From Wallemia ichthyophaga EXF-994 (lineage: Eukaryota; Basidiomycota; Wallemiomycetes; Wallemiales; Wallemiaceae), in the NCBI RefSeq assembly GCF_000400465.1, contig NW_008806288.1, positions 186,001 to 250,000 on the forward strand: DNA of 64,000 bases. Direction: 5' to 3'. Made by a program: the position numbers and the translations under genes. The notes beneath the pieces were generated by a model, which was given only the letters and a program-made list of their open reading frames with translations, was not told the DNA's origin and did not search any database. Numbering within the stretch: the first letter of the stretch is position 1; each line of letters starts with the position of its first letter. Positions 32,460-45,669 of this stretch are shown one piece after another.

Positions 32460-35400
32460 ATGAGTGGAAAAGAGAACGTGAGATTAACGCTATTGTTTAG
32501 AAATACGCTGACAATAGCAGCCCCAGCATGCTCAGTTTCAATACGCGGCCATGTCGTCGCTTGTATTGCAATCCAACAGGTCAGCGAGGCCAGATGAACC
32601 AACAGGCCAGGCAGAAACCTTGGCTGGCAAAGTAACCGCAAGAGATATGGGTACACGAGCCACAAGAGAAACTGTGAAAGATAAGGACAAGAAGAAGCTC
32701 AAATCGCAGATGGACGACGATGGCTCTTCCACAGCCAAAAGATCAGCTTCTAATAAAGGCTACGGATACAGCAATATTTTAGAAGCTACACAAGATATGG
32801 AGGGTTTGGATTACAGGCCTAGAACAGCGGAAACCACTCAAGTCTACGAGTTGATTCTCTCAGTCGTCCATTCGATACTCGGTGATACTCCTCAAGATAC
32901 TATCAGATCAGCTGCCGACGTTGCCCTCGGTGTTCTCAAAGATGAAAGCTTGAAAGATTTCGACAAGAAACGTGAGATTGAAGGTTTCGTCGGCCATATT
33001 TCTGAGGAGCTCTACTCCCAGCTGCTAGGCCTCTCCAAGAAAATAACCGACTACGGCGATGCAGATGTCGTTATGGCCGATCCGGACGCTGAAAAGAAAG
33101 AGGGCGAGATCGACGATGAAGGTGTCGCACTTCTTTTCGAAGATGATAACGAGGAAGATGACGACGAAGAGCGTTACGAGGTTGGTGATGATCAGTCAGA
33201 AGATGAAGAGAAAAATGATGTCGAAGAGGAACAAGAGCAGCTTGACGATGATGGCAATGCACTCGTCATTGGCGGAGAGAAGAAACAGTCAGCTGAATCG
33301 CGTGGCAAGCTAGCAGCCACCGACGTTGATGCTTTCTGGCTTCAAAGAATTATCGCTCAACACTACCCTGACCCTGTTGAAACTACCGAGAAGACGTCCG
33401 CGGTATTCGATCTTCTGGCATCTGAAGCTGGTGCAAGAGAAGTCGAGAATGGGTTGATGGATCTATTTGATTACGAGAGAGACCTTTTTAAACTTGTTCA
33501 ACTACTGCTCATCAACAGAGATTTGATATATTGGTGCACAAGATTAGCGAGAGCATCCGATGACGAGAAAATGGATATTGAAGTCACAATGCGTGAGAAG
33601 GGTGTTGGATGGATTCTTCGCGAGCTTAAGGGTGAAAAGCCAAAGCGGGAAACTGGTGAAATGGCTATGGAGGTTGATCAGAGTAAACAAACCGTACCAA
33701 GCAAGGCTACCCTCGCTCCTGGATCCACCGTCGCTCCAAAGCGCGTTGTAGACTTGGATAGCATGACTTTCTCGGCCGGTGGTCATCTGATGTCAAACAA
33801 GAGGGTCAAGCTCCCTGATGGCTCATTCAAGCGCTCGAAGAAAGGATACGAGGAAATTCATGTCCCTGCTCCTAAAGTTACTCCTGTCAAGGAGGGTGAA
33901 TTGGTTCCACTTACCAAGTTGCCGGAGTGGACGAGAAAAGCATTCCCAGGTACCAAAGCGCTCAATAGAGTGCAGTCTAAGCTTTACCCTGTCGCTTTTG
34001 GTCAAGATGATCCAATTCTGCTTTGTGCCCCAACTGGTGCAGGAAAGGTGAGTATGTACAGAAAGAATGACTTATGCTAACTTTTTTTTCAGACAAATGT
34101 GGCAATGCTTACTATTTTAAATACAATTTCACAATATAGAGACGAAGAGACTGGTGCTATTGATTTGGATGCGTTCAAGATTGTTTATGTCGCACCAATG
34201 AAGGCGCTTGTACAAGAGCAAGTCGGCAGCTTCAGCAAGAGACTGGAGCCATTTGGCGTCAAAGTTAATGAGTTGACTGGTGATAGCCAACTCACCAAGC
34301 AACAGATTGCTGAAACTCAGGTTATTGTCACTACACCAGAGAAGTGGGACGTCATCACCCGTAAATCAACTGACACATCGTACACTAACCTCGTAAGACT
34401 GATGATTGTTGACGAGATCCACTTGCTTCACGATGACAGAGGTCCAGTACTGGAGTCGATCATTGCGCGTACAATTCGTAAAATGGAGCAAAACAACGAA
34501 TACACGAGAGTTGTCGGTCTGTCAGCTACTCTTCCAAACTATCAAGACGTAGCAGCATTCCTCAGAGTGGACATCAACAAAGGTCTCTTCTACTTTGACG
34601 GCAGTATGCGTCCGTGTCCATTGCAGCAGCAATTTGTAGGTATCACCGAGAAAAAAGCTATCAAGCGTTTCTCCACAATGAACGAGGTTTGTTACGAGAA
34701 AGTGTTGGAGCAAGCTGGCAAAAACCAAGTCATTGTCTTTGTTCACTCGCGCAAAGACACTGCAAAGACAGCTAAATTCCTCCGTGATATGGCCATCGAA
34801 AAAGATACTATCACTCAATTTGTCAACGCTGATTCAGCGAGCAGAGCCATTCTGACAGAGGAAGCTGAGAATTCCAGTAGTGGTGATATGAAAGACTTGC
34901 TTCCATTTGGTTTCGCTATTCACCACGCTGGTATGACTCGAGCAGACAGAAACGCATCTGAGGATCTTTTCGATAAAGGACACGTCCAAGTGTTGGTCTG
35001 TACGGCTACATTAGCCTGGGGTGTCAATTTGCCTGCACACAGTGTTATTATCAAGGGTACACAGATCTACAATCCAGAGAAAGGTAGATGGTGCGAATTA
35101 TCTCCACAAGACGTCTTGCAAATGCTTGGTCGCGCAGGTAGGCCGCAGTATGATACATTCGGAGAGGGTATTATTATCACAAACCATACTGAGCTACAAT
35201 ACTACCTCAGTTTGATGAATCAGCAGTTGCCAATTGAGTCGCAATACGTTAGTCGACTCGTCGACAACCTCAATGCAGAAGTCGTTCTCGGATCGATCCG
35301 TAATCGTGACGAAGCTATTCAGTGGCTCGGCTATACTTACTTGTACATTAGAATGCTGCGCTCACCAAGCTTGTACTCTGTTGGCGAGGACTATGATGAT

Positions 35401-38400
35401 GACCTTGGGCTGGTGCAGAAGCGCTCCGATATCGTCCACACTGCCGCTGTTCAATTAGATAAGGGAGGTTTGGTGAAGTATGATCGCAAGTCTGGAATAC
35501 TACAAGGTACTGAATTGGGTAGAATCGCTTCCCACTTCTACATCACAAATACTTCCATGGCTGCTTATATGAAGAATCTCCGTCCGACGATGAGCTTGAT
35601 TGAGTTGTTCAGAGTGTTTGCTTTGTCCAATGAGTTCAAACTCATTCCAGTACGTCAGGAAGAGAAGCTCGAGTTACAAAAATTGATGGAGAGAGTCCCG
35701 ATACCCGTAAAGGAATCAGTCGATGAGCCAGCCGCCAAAATCAACGTGCTTCTGCAAGCATTTATCAGTGATTTAAGATTAGATGGTTTGGCATTAGTTA
35801 GTGATATGGTCTTTGTTCAACAGTCAGCTGGTCGTATCATAAGAGCTATTTTTGAAATTTGCTTGAAGAGAGGCTGGGCAGCGCTCACGCGTGATGCGCT
35901 GGATTTGTGCAAGATGATCGACAAGAAGTTATGGAAAACGATGACTCCACTTCGTCAATTTAAGGGTATTCGCCAAGATGCATTCCAGGAAGTCGTCAAA
36001 AAAGCTGAAAGAAAGGAATTTCCGTGGTACAGATACTTTGATCTTGATCCACCAGAACTTGGCGAGTTAATCGGTAATCCTAAAGCTGGAAAATTAGTGC
36101 ACAAGATGGTACACTCGTTCCCAAAGCTTAACTTGCAAGCCAATGTTCAACCCATCACAAGGTCGTTGCTTAGGATCGACCTCAGCATTCAACCTGATTT
36201 CGAGTGGGATGAGAAGAATCACGGTACTTCCGAGCTTTTCTGGATTTTAGTTGAAGATGTCGACGGCGAGATTATTCTTTTCCACGACACTTTCCTTCTG
36301 CGCGAGAGATACTCACAGGATGAACACTACGTCACTTTGACTGTGCCAATGTCAGAGCCTATACCGCCAAATTACTATGTTACAGTGATGAGCGATAGAT
36401 GGTTGCATTCAGAGACGACGCTGCCAGTCTCATTCAAGCACCTCATTTTGCCAGAGAAGTTCCCACCTCCAACCCCTCTTCTTGATCTGCAACCATTGCC
36501 GATATCAGCGCTGCACAACAAAGCCTACGAGAACATTTACACTCCATCAAATGACAACGAATATGCCATCGAGTCATTCAATAAAATCCAGACGCAAGTA
36601 TTCCAAGCTCTTTACACCTCAGATGATAGCGTCATTATTGGCGCTCCTACTGGATCTGGAAAGACAATTTGTGCAGAGTTTGCTTTGTTGAGATTCTGGC
36701 AAAAGAGCGGGTCTTCTAGAGCGGTTGTCATTGAGCCATTCGATGATGTCGTTAGCCAGAGAGTGGATGAGTGGTCGCAGAAGTTTAGTCGTCTTGATAA
36801 AGAGATAGTCGGATTGACTGGTGATATGTCTGCTGACTTGAAGTTGTTGGAGCGCGGCGATGTTATTATAGCAACTCCTCAACAGGTGAGTAAAAATCAA
36901 TAAACACGCTTATGCGTACTAAAGGCTTGCTAAAGTGGGATATGCTTTCACGTAGATGGAAGCAGCGCAAGAATGTCCAAAACATAGGTCTCTTTGTTGC
37001 TGATGAAGTTCAACTCATTGGCCAGCCTGATATCGGACCAACTTACGAAATCATTGTGTCGAGAATGAGATACATCGCCGCACAAACTGAAAATCCCACT
37101 CGTATTGTTGCTTGTTCAGTCTCACTATCTAATGCGAAGATTATCGGTGATTGGATCGGTGCTGGCTCACAAGGTATTTTCAACTTCTCACCAAGGTGTG
37201 TATTGTGTATGTTGGAGAATCTCCACTAACGAAACCCAGCTCTCGTCCACTGCCAATGGAGGTTCATTTGCAAAATTACTCAACGCCTCACTTCCCATCA
37301 TTGATGCTGTCGATGGCCAAGCCAGCTTACTTGTCGATTACTGAATGGGCAGCTAGCAAGTCCGTCATTGCATTCGTACCATCTCGCAAGCAGTGCTACC
37401 TCACTTCTCAAGATATTCTCACTTACTGCCAAGCTGATGGTAGTGACAGGAGATTCTTAAACATTGAGTTGTCAGAACTTGAACCACACTTAGAGCACGT
37501 TCAAGACGAGGAATTGAAAGAGGTTTTGAAATACGGTATTGCATACTACCATGAAGGTCTATCTAAGCAGGACAAGGTTATAGTAGAGACGCTCTACAAT
37601 GCCAACGCTATACAGCTTGTCATAGCATCGAGAGATGTCGCGTGGTCAATCCCAATGAGATGTTTCATGGTTATTATTATGGGTGTTCAAGCATTCGACG
37701 GTCGTGAGCATCGCTACGTCGACTATCCAGTCACCGACATTCTCCAAATGATTGGCCGTGCATCGAGACCAGCTCAAGATAGCACATCCAAATGTGTATT
37801 CATGTGTCAATCATCTCGCAAAGACTATTTCAAGAAGTTCCTGGCTGAGCCCCTTCCAGTAGAATCACACCTGAAATACGTTCTCCCAGATCACTTCAAT
37901 GCCGAGATTGTGACCAAGACTATTGAGAACAAGCAGGATGCTATTGATTATCTCACTTGGACTTACTTCTATAGACGTATGCAGTCTAATCCTAACTTTT
38001 ACGAGTTGTCAGGTACTTCACACGCTCATCTTTCTGACTCGCTTTCGGAGCTTGTTGAAGATACGCTAAACCAGCTGGTTGAAGCTAAGTGTATTACTAT
38101 TGAGGATGAGATGGATACCCTGCCACTCAACTTGGGTATGATCGCTAGTTACTACTACATTTCATCATTCACCGTGGAAACTTTCCAATCTTCACTTAAG
38201 GCTACTACTAAGCTGAAGGGTATTTTGGAAATCGTCGCTAGTGCCGCTGAATTTGAATTGGTACCTATTAGAAAGGGAGAGGTAGGTAACTTTTTGCGTA
38301 TGAAATGAATATTGATGAACAATTCAAGGCCAACATTCTTCGCAGATTATATGACAGAGTTCCCGTGAAGCTTGATCGTATCGATTTTGAGTCACCTTAC

Positions 38401-39233
38401 TTTAAGACATTCGTACTCCTCCAAGCACATTTCAGCAGGTTACAATTACCAGCTGATTTATTACAAGACCAAGCAGAGGTATTGAAGAGAGTGCTGAATT
38501 TGCTTTCGGCAGCTGTGGACGTAATGTCTAGTAATGGATACTTGGGTGCGATTGGAGCGATGGATCTCTCGCAGATGGTTGTACAAGCTATCTGGGATCA
38601 AGATGTCTCTATCAAGCAAATACCACATTTCAATGAGCAAATCATCTCAAGAGGTAAAGAAATGCAGATTGAGAGTGTATATGATATTATGGAGATGGAA
38701 GATGAAGATAGGTCCAAGTTGTTGGCTGGATTAGACAAGTTTAGGGTACAAGATGTAGCCAAGTTTGTCAACAACTACCCATCTATTGATGTGGAGTACG
38801 ATATCGACACTAAGCAGGATATGAGAGCTGGTGAACCAATACCACTCACTGTTAGATTGAGTCAGGATGTCGAGGAGGATGAGGAAGTAGACCAGAGTGT
38901 AATGGCACCATTTTACCCATTGCACAAGATGTGTAATTGGTGGTTAGTTGTTGGTGACACGAGATCTAAATCACTCCTGGGTATCAAGAAGGTATCGGTT
39001 GCGAAATCACTCAATGTCAAGTTAGACTTCCAGTTAGAAGAGGAGGGTACATATAAGGATGTCAAGTTGTATTTGATCTGTGATAGTTACAGCGGATGTG
39101 ACCGTAAGTGTTAAAATTTTTAGCATAGTTTAAACTAATAAGTAATCACACAGAGGACTTCCAATTACCTGAATTAGAGGTGCAAGAAGGATTAGAATCA
39201 GATGAAGATGAAGATGAACAAATGTCAGAGTAA
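32460..39233 (+). CDS. BRR2: BRR2, U5 snRNP RNA helicase
   Basis: A short first exon (MSGKEN) joins [19 protein letters not shown], the conserved BRR2 N-terminal box, followed by the acidic plug/PWI-like region. Cassette 1 has Walker A APTGAGKT across an intron near 34050, [12 protein letters not shown], and [10 protein letters not shown]. Then come a winged helix and a Sec63 unit. Cassette 2 keeps GAPTGSGKT (about 36647) but has DEVQ in place of DEAH/DEIH and ASRPAQD, as expected for the inactive second cassette. A second Sec63 unit ends in an acidic tail. BRR2 unwinds U4/U6 to activate the spliceosome. Further introns are at about 36886, 37196, 38282 and 39102. About 2150 residues, family-typical. 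Confidence 0.95.
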
Positions 39234-39365
39234 AATTTTTTGCTAAGTTATAATTTAATTTCAAATATAAGTGTGTATAGCTGTTATCGTTTGATTTGGC
39301 TGTGAAAGAATGTTCAAGTGTATCGTGCTCGTCGCGGCAACTGAGTAAGGGCAGGGCGGTACGGA

Positions 39366-39371
39366 GATAAA
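39366..39371 (+). promoter_or_regulatory. GATAAA site upstream of the GATA factor gene
   Basis: A core GATA motif 110 bases before the start codon, a possible autoregulation site. A single short motif has little statistical weight. Confidence 0.3.
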
Positions 39372-39480
39372 TGAACGAAATGACGATGAGTCAAGTTGCC
39401 TTTGAAACTAATACAGTGTCGTACATGATAGTATATCGCAATAATATAAGGCTATCTGCTCTCGATCAACAACCATCATC

Positions 39481-41770
39481 ATGTCGAGTGGGAGCGGAAG
39501 CAAGCCCAACTTTGTTTTGAAGTTTAAGGTGAGTATGCTGATGTGTATATATGACATATTTCCAATTAAAATCCAGGGAAACAAGAGCTTTAGCCCTTTC
39601 CTGAATATCAATGATGAGGATACACTGATCGAGATCTGGAGATGCTCAACGAAGATCAAGGGTCACTTGGAGAGGTAATTGAATATAAAACCTTAGAATT
39701 ATCACGCTGATTCCGATTAGTGGCCATAGAATGGAGAACCTGAGCTGGAGACTGCTGTATATGCATAATTTACTAGTAGACGATAATAAATCTGCAAAGG
39801 GTTTTAAGAAACTTTCAAAGAACGCTTCAGAGAAACTGAACAACGAGAAGAACGTCGAGTTATCCGATCTCAAAGCACCGAAATTTCAGAGGAACAACAG
39901 CTCAGATTTGGTTTTGAAAAAGGGTCATGAGAGGTCTACAAAGCTAGATACATCAGACAGTACACAAGAAGACCCTTTTAATCTGGATTTGGACTCGATA
40001 CCTGGATTTGAGAATATATTTGATCAGCCACTCATTCCCCATTCACAGCAGGCGCAGCATTCACAGCAGTTACAACAGTCACAGCATTCCCACTACTCAC
40101 ACTCTAACACTGAATCCCATGATCATCACCTACAGTCAGATCAAACACAAGAACCACAGAATTACAGCTATCAAGATCCGCAATTGCAGCCGACACAGAG
40201 TTACCAAGATTCATCCTCAAAGCCAAGCTGTAGTAATTGTGGAGCACTCTCAACACCACTCTGGAGAAGGTCTACGGATGATCAACTACTTTGCAATGCA
40301 TGTGGTTTATATTTGAAGTTGCACAAAAGCCATAGACCTAAATCACTCAAGTCGAGTAGATCATCTATACATGCACATCCTCCTGGGGAATGGTCGAATT
40401 ACAAAATGGACTTTGACTTAAGTAGTAACCCTTCAATATCGTGCGCAAATTGCGATACAACAAGGACTCCTTTGTGGAGGAAAGCTGAGAATGGACAGAC
40501 GCTATGCAATGCGTGTGGATTATATCTGAAGTTGCACAAATCTCAGAGACCTCTATCGATGAAGACGGATACGATCAAGAAACGTACACGATATGACCCC
40601 ATTGATAAGAACGGCAAGTTTAATTCGTTCGAAAGATCGCCGAATGGGTCACCGATGGTTTCTAGGATGTCTTCTCCCGTAAGGGAGCTCACACAGTCTG
40701 CGCTGGCTGGCATAGGATTACCCATACCTGGTTTCGGGAATGTACACCAACAGTCAAACCAGCAAAAGATGGAGGCGACAAATTATGAGAGCTTGAATGA
40801 TGTGAACAATCCAGCAGCGTATGAAGTAGATTTTGATAATGCTACTATTCCCGCTGTTGCGTCGTCTGCCCCATCGTCCACATCTGGAACTGTATCAAAC
40901 TCACTCAGGAAGGAAGGAATCGAAATACCTAAGCGTCGGAGACTCACCAATGATAGCTGTCTATCAGCATTACAACCGATGACTCCTGTAAACACACCAG
41001 GTAATCCAGCAAACCCAATACCACCACAATTTAGTCAACCGCAACCGCAATCGTTTACACCAAACAACACACCACCATTTCACACCCCAAGCAGTTTATC
41101 TAATATAGAACCAACGAACTTAGGAAACACATCGATGGGAAGTTCACCTTATACCACGTATGGGGGGGTGATGCAGTCTTCCACCAGAGCGTCTAGTCTA
41201 GATCTACCCTTCGAGCAGCAGATGTCGTTCGATCAACTCAATTTTGAGAGACGATCTTTTGACGCCGATGGGAGTGCGACATTCGGTGGAGCACCGGCAG
41301 GTCAACCGGCAGCAGTTCCACCGGGTCAAAGCTCAGCTCCGACGCCCGGAGAACATCAGAGAGCACCGCATTCATTTGAAAGTCGGCCCTCGTATGAGCA
41401 TACCAATTCATTCGACTCTGGCTCATTGTCGTCAGCCTCAATGCCATTCACAACAGCATCACAGATAGATCAATTGGGGCAGCATAATTTTGCAACACCA
41501 GCTTCAGCTACATCTAGCCAACCGATGTCGCTCCATAGCAGTTCAGATCAGCATCAAAACAGTTCGCATAACTTTAATGCTCACCATGCAGGGACCAGTT
41601 CACAGCAGCAAATGATGCCACCACAGCAGATATTCGGACATCATCAGCTGCAGCATAATGATCATAATTACGACTTCGGATTATTTGGGGGTGATTTCAA
41701 TACGAATGATATATTAGGGCATCATCCTAAGGGATTAGGGATTGATATTGATGGAACTGGATTTAGATAG
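39481..41770 (+). CDS. GATA transcription factor with DUF1752 and two zinc fingers (AreA/Gat1-like)
   Basis: Two short 5' exons join [12 protein letters not shown] to [10 protein letters not shown] and HLE to [12 protein letters not shown]. The latter is the N-terminal fungal GATA-factor domain (DUF1752) found in nitrogen regulators. A Gln/Ser/His-rich stretch (about 40040-40210) precedes two GATA fingers, both C-x2-C-x17-C-x2-[15 protein letters not shown]...[12 protein letters not shown] and [14 protein letters not shown]...[12 protein letters not shown]. They are separated by about 45 residues. The Cys-rich linker of iron-responsive (SRE/URBS1) two-finger factors is absent. The remaining ~350 residues are low-complexity with His-rich runs. 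A nitrogen role is inferred from DUF1752. Confidence 0.85.
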
Positions 41771-41914
41771 TATTGTATTTTTCGTTGATAGAGATTCTTT
41801 CATTTGTATTACTAAACACAGCAACATTTATACCTTTCAATTGATAGTGTGCTAATATGAGGGCTAAAGTGTGCGCACGCTAAGAGTTTAAACGATCGTA
41901 GCAGCGATGGCGGA

Positions 41915-41920
41915 GATAAG
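41915..41920 (+). promoter_or_regulatory. GATAAG site upstream of guanine deaminase
   Basis: The classic HGATAR core lies about 150 bases before the guanine deaminase ATG and downstream of the GATA factor gene. Purine-catabolic genes are known targets of AreA/Gat1-type factors, so it is plausible, but it is a single site. Confidence 0.35.
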
Positions 41921-42071
41921 CAGGTATAGCGAGTAACCAGCGGAACCATTTCGTCCGTGCGCTTTGTTCTTCGATTTAATTTAACTGATTTGCACGGAAT
42001 ATCGCTATGCTAAGACCGATGCATGCGTTTTATATCGTTCAGTCTTCTGGAATTCTCTGAGGTTGAAAACA

Positions 42072-43496
42072 ATGATATACGTATTTCCTTTAATACACGC
42101 CTTAGACGTGGATAGACTGGAGTACATCCAACGGGCAGCCATCGAGGTCAATCATTCTGGCACGATCACCAAAGTAGAACATCTTAAAGAAGATGAGAAC
42201 ATAGACGGTGACGATGTCGTGCATGCTCATCCTAATGAGTTCTTGGTACCAGGATTCGTCGATACGCACTCGCACGCACCACAATTCTCTAACATTGGCT
42301 TCGGTTTCAACCTCGAGTTGTTGGACTGGCTCAGTCAAGTAACGTTCCCAACTGAATCCAACTATCAAGATGCACAAGTTGCGCAGATTGATTTTGCTAA
42401 AGTCGTTGAAGCCACCCTCTCAGTCGGTGTGAGTGGGGTATTAGTTGCGCTGGAATGAAGATACTTAATGTCTATAACAGACTACTACGTGCTCATACTA
42501 TTCAAGTCTGCATCTAGACGCTACCAAGATCCTCGCAGCTACTTGTCATTCCAAAGGTGGGCGTTTCCGTTTGTTTGTGATGACAACGTACTAAACATTC
42601 ATTCAGGACAGCGTGCACTCGTTGGGAAAGTTAATATGGACAGTCATTGTCCAGATTATTATAAAGATGAATCACCAGAGGTCTCAATGGCTCAAACAAA
42701 AGAATACGTGGATTACGTCAGAAACAATCTGAAATCTGCTATAGTTCATCCAATAATCACACCTCGATTCGCTATTTGCTGTTCACCAGAACTGCTCGAA
42801 CAAATGGGGGAATACCTCAAGGACGAGAATCTACATATCCAGACACACCTATGTGAAAATAAGGGTGAGATAGATTTCACCATGTCTTTATACCCGAATG
42901 ATGAATCTTACACCCACATCTATGCCAATAGAGGTATATTGTCAGACAGAACGATACTTGCACACTGTTGCCATCTCACTAACAGTGAAATGGATCTCAT
43001 TAAGCAATATGACTGCGGTATAAGTCATTGCCCAACTTCCAATTTTAATCTGCGTAGCGGTATAACAGATGTGAATCAATTGCTGACTGACGGAATTACC
43101 AAAGTTGGTTTGGGGAGTGATTGCAGTGGTGGCTACGAAGCAGGTATACTTCAGTCACTCAGGGATGCTTCGACTGCCAGTAAGGCTCTATCTATCTTTC
43201 ACAATAAACCTACGTATCTCAGTCTAGAAAAGTTATTCTATCTCGCTACGTTGGGAGGAGCCCGCGCCCTTGACTTAGAAAAGCAGATCGGTAATTTCAT
43301 AGTGGGCAAGCAGTTCGATGCTCTGGTCATCGACCCACTCACAATCGCCAATAAATCCCTCATTGATTCAAGTAAACAGTCTTATATATCACCATTAGAC
43401 AGACTGAAGCGCAACTTTGAAAGATGGCTGTTCGCAGGTACGTCTGCTAATCTTCAGGCTGTATTTGTGGATGGCAAAAATATCAATATCAAGTAG
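42072..43496 (+). CDS. GUD1: guanine deaminase
   Basis: Three exons from the ATG at 42072. Amidohydrolase metal ligands are all visible: HxH in PGFVDTHSHAPQFSNIGFG, His in QTHLCENKGEI, His in ILAHCCHL, and Asp in GLGSDCSGGYEAG. Guanine deaminases share the PQ after the HxH and the NFNLRSG segment, seen here. The enzyme converts guanine to xanthine and ammonia, giving nitrogen from purines. The middle exon (TTTCSYYSSLHLDATK) is flanked by introns near 42430-42478 and 42559-42607. About 440 residues. Its last 8 bases overlap the end of the EFM7-like gene on the other strand. Confidence 0.92.
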
Positions 43497-44519
43497 ATGC
43501 ACACTTTAGATAAGATAGTATTTTCCATCTTGAGCAAATTCCTGGATCGAGTGTGCCTTGGTATGTAAACTCTTTTGTTGTGTTGTCGACAATGTCCCAT
43601 TCGGTTATCCCCCTCTCATCCGGAACTAAGCCGTATTCTTTTGCCAGTCTGAAGAACTTGGCGAGTGCTAAAACTGTAAGACATATTCACCACTCAAAAC
43701 AACGCTTACGTGGCCTGTTGGTGTGGAAGCCTGCTATGATGACTACACGTGAACTTTCATCTTGCTTGTCGATTGTCGCGGTGAGACTTGAGATAATAAT
43801 TGTGAATGAAAGCAACACAAAGCTCGCCTGCCTACCTTTTGAGCAGATTCTCGAGCTGGTCGCTCATCCAGAGCGTATCAGCACAGAGGATGAGGTTGAA
43901 TTTACGACCATCGCTGTGGAGCGATAAGGGTGGTTTGTGAGTGTAAGTTGACTACCCACGGAATCAATGGGGCCACGTCCTGTCCCCAGATATGACCCAC
44001 GACATCCACATTCCGCACCGAGTTCGCTGTGACGTTCCGACGGAGGTTGTCGATCAGATAGTGATCATCGTAGTCAGAGCACACGACGTGCGGACTACCT
44101 TTTAAAGCAGAAAGAAGAGAAGGCAATCCTGTACCTGCACCAAATTCCAAGACACGCTTATTCGATAAGTTATGAAATGGACCTCTGCCATCACAGATCA
44201 TGTCACACAGATAAAGACCGCTATCCCATTGCATTTGACTAAATAGACCGTTTGTTGGTTGGTCTGGTATACGCATGTCGAGAGTCTTCCACGGACTCTA
44301 CTGGTTGATTAATAAGCACTGTATTGAGTCAAGTGTTTTGACTTGCTTTGAAGGTAAATTTGGCTCCAGGTTCACCTTGACTGGGCTGCGAGCGTCAGGA
44401 TTGCAAATGGATCCGTCGAATGAGCACACCTGATGATGACCGAAGATGGATTCAAGCGAGTCGCTGAAGAGATCTTCAGAAACCCCTGACTCTTCATGGA
44501 AGTCAGCCCTATTCGACAT
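43489..44519 (-). CDS. EFM7: EFM7/NNT1-like protein N-methyltransferase
   Basis: Starts at 44519 (MSNRADFHEESGVSEDLFSD). The SAM-binding motif I is VLEFGAGTGLPSL, preceded by MQWDSGLYLCDMI, and motif post-I is VVCSDYDD. Later exons give NLILCADTLWMSDQLENLL and a family-like C-terminus with ITEWDIV. Methyltransferases of this group modify the N-terminus and lysine of translation elongation factor 1A in yeast (EFM7). Introns at about 44285-44330, 43923-43968, 43795-43843 and 43675-43712 were placed by frame. The first junction (PSKQ to SPWKTLD) is the least certain. Confidence 0.78.
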
Positions 44520-44592
44520 AGCGTGATGAAAGATGGTGTTCGAGTTTGATAAGAAAGGCACAGAAAGGCACAAAGTGGAGTTTAAATACATG

Positions 44593-45541
44593 TCAGCTAA
44601 ATCCGAATCCTTTTACAGGCGCATTTTCCATCAAATCATCAAATTTACTCTCCTCCATCTTCTTTGTCCATTCTCGCGGTATCGGTGCCTCTACTTTTAC
44701 TTGCTCTTTGTGGGCTTTGCCTGATCTGCTTTTGTAGAATCTCTGTAGTGATAGTGAGCGAAAGAATGCCTGTGCATTGTCGCATACCTCAAATTCAACT
44801 GAACGGGCGTGCAGATGAACGACACTGGACGATTTGGTTGATTTTGACTGTCCATACAGCCTGTCACCGAGAATAGGCCATCCAAGTACATGAGATGCAT
44901 GCAGCCTTATCTGATGCTTGCGTCCTGTTTGTATAACGAACTTGCACAATCCGACGCAAGTCTCCGGCTGGGTTTAAGTTTTCTAAGAATTCTGTTGGAA
45001 GGGCTGATAGCAACGCACATTATATCGCAGCACCTGCCATTTCGTAAAGGCTTTTTTATCCCCACCTATATAAGGTCTGCCTGTGCTGGACAGGGAGATT
45101 GGATCTTGGACTACACCTTGATCGTGATATACTCTATCCATGTTTTCGACTAGTCCCCAGTACTCCTTTGTTATTTTGTTGTTGGCTAGTGCGCTGCTGA
45201 ATTGCTTCGCTGCTCTCTCTGTTCTACCGAGCATCAGGCAACCTGAAGTAGTGTAATCGAGTCTATGCAGTGGCTTTGGAGGGTAATCAAAGTCGAATTT
45301 GAGATCTGAGCGAGTTGAATGAACTTCTATCGCTTCTATCGGATCCAATTCACCCACCGTCCAAATAATTTTCAATTGATAGCCTCTATATATGTTATGT
45401 CAGTATACACGCGCAGCTATGATAAAGACCGCGCACACTGTGATTTCCAGCTTGGCTTAGCATACCAGGTAACTTATTTACCACTAGAATCAAATTATCC
45501 TTGAAAATCACATTCAGTCTTGGCTTGATAATGGACGTCAT
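44593..45541 (-). CDS. RluA-family RNA pseudouridine synthase
   Basis: The start MTSIIKPRLNVIF leads into the conserved NLILVVNKLPGMLSQAG. The catalytic motif is PLHRLDYTTSGCLML, with the essential Asp in HRLD. The C-terminal RluA signature is FVIQTGRKHQIRLH followed by GWPILGDRLYG. An intron near 44957-45005 joins VLRYN to PETCVGLCKFV; at least one more lies near 45375-45450, where I could not fix the ends. No S4 domain is seen. The basic N-terminus and closeness to RPUSD3/4 and PUS5-type proteins allow a mitochondrial location, but the RNA target is not predictable here. Confidence 0.8.
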
Positions 45542-45669
45542 ATTCAAACAAGGTTTTGTACAACAGGATATCATTTGTACACCAGAGAAGGTAAAATTGA
45601 GAAATTGGAAATTATCTTTGTCATAATTGAATGTGGTATATGTGATATACGTGTATATACTTGTATATT

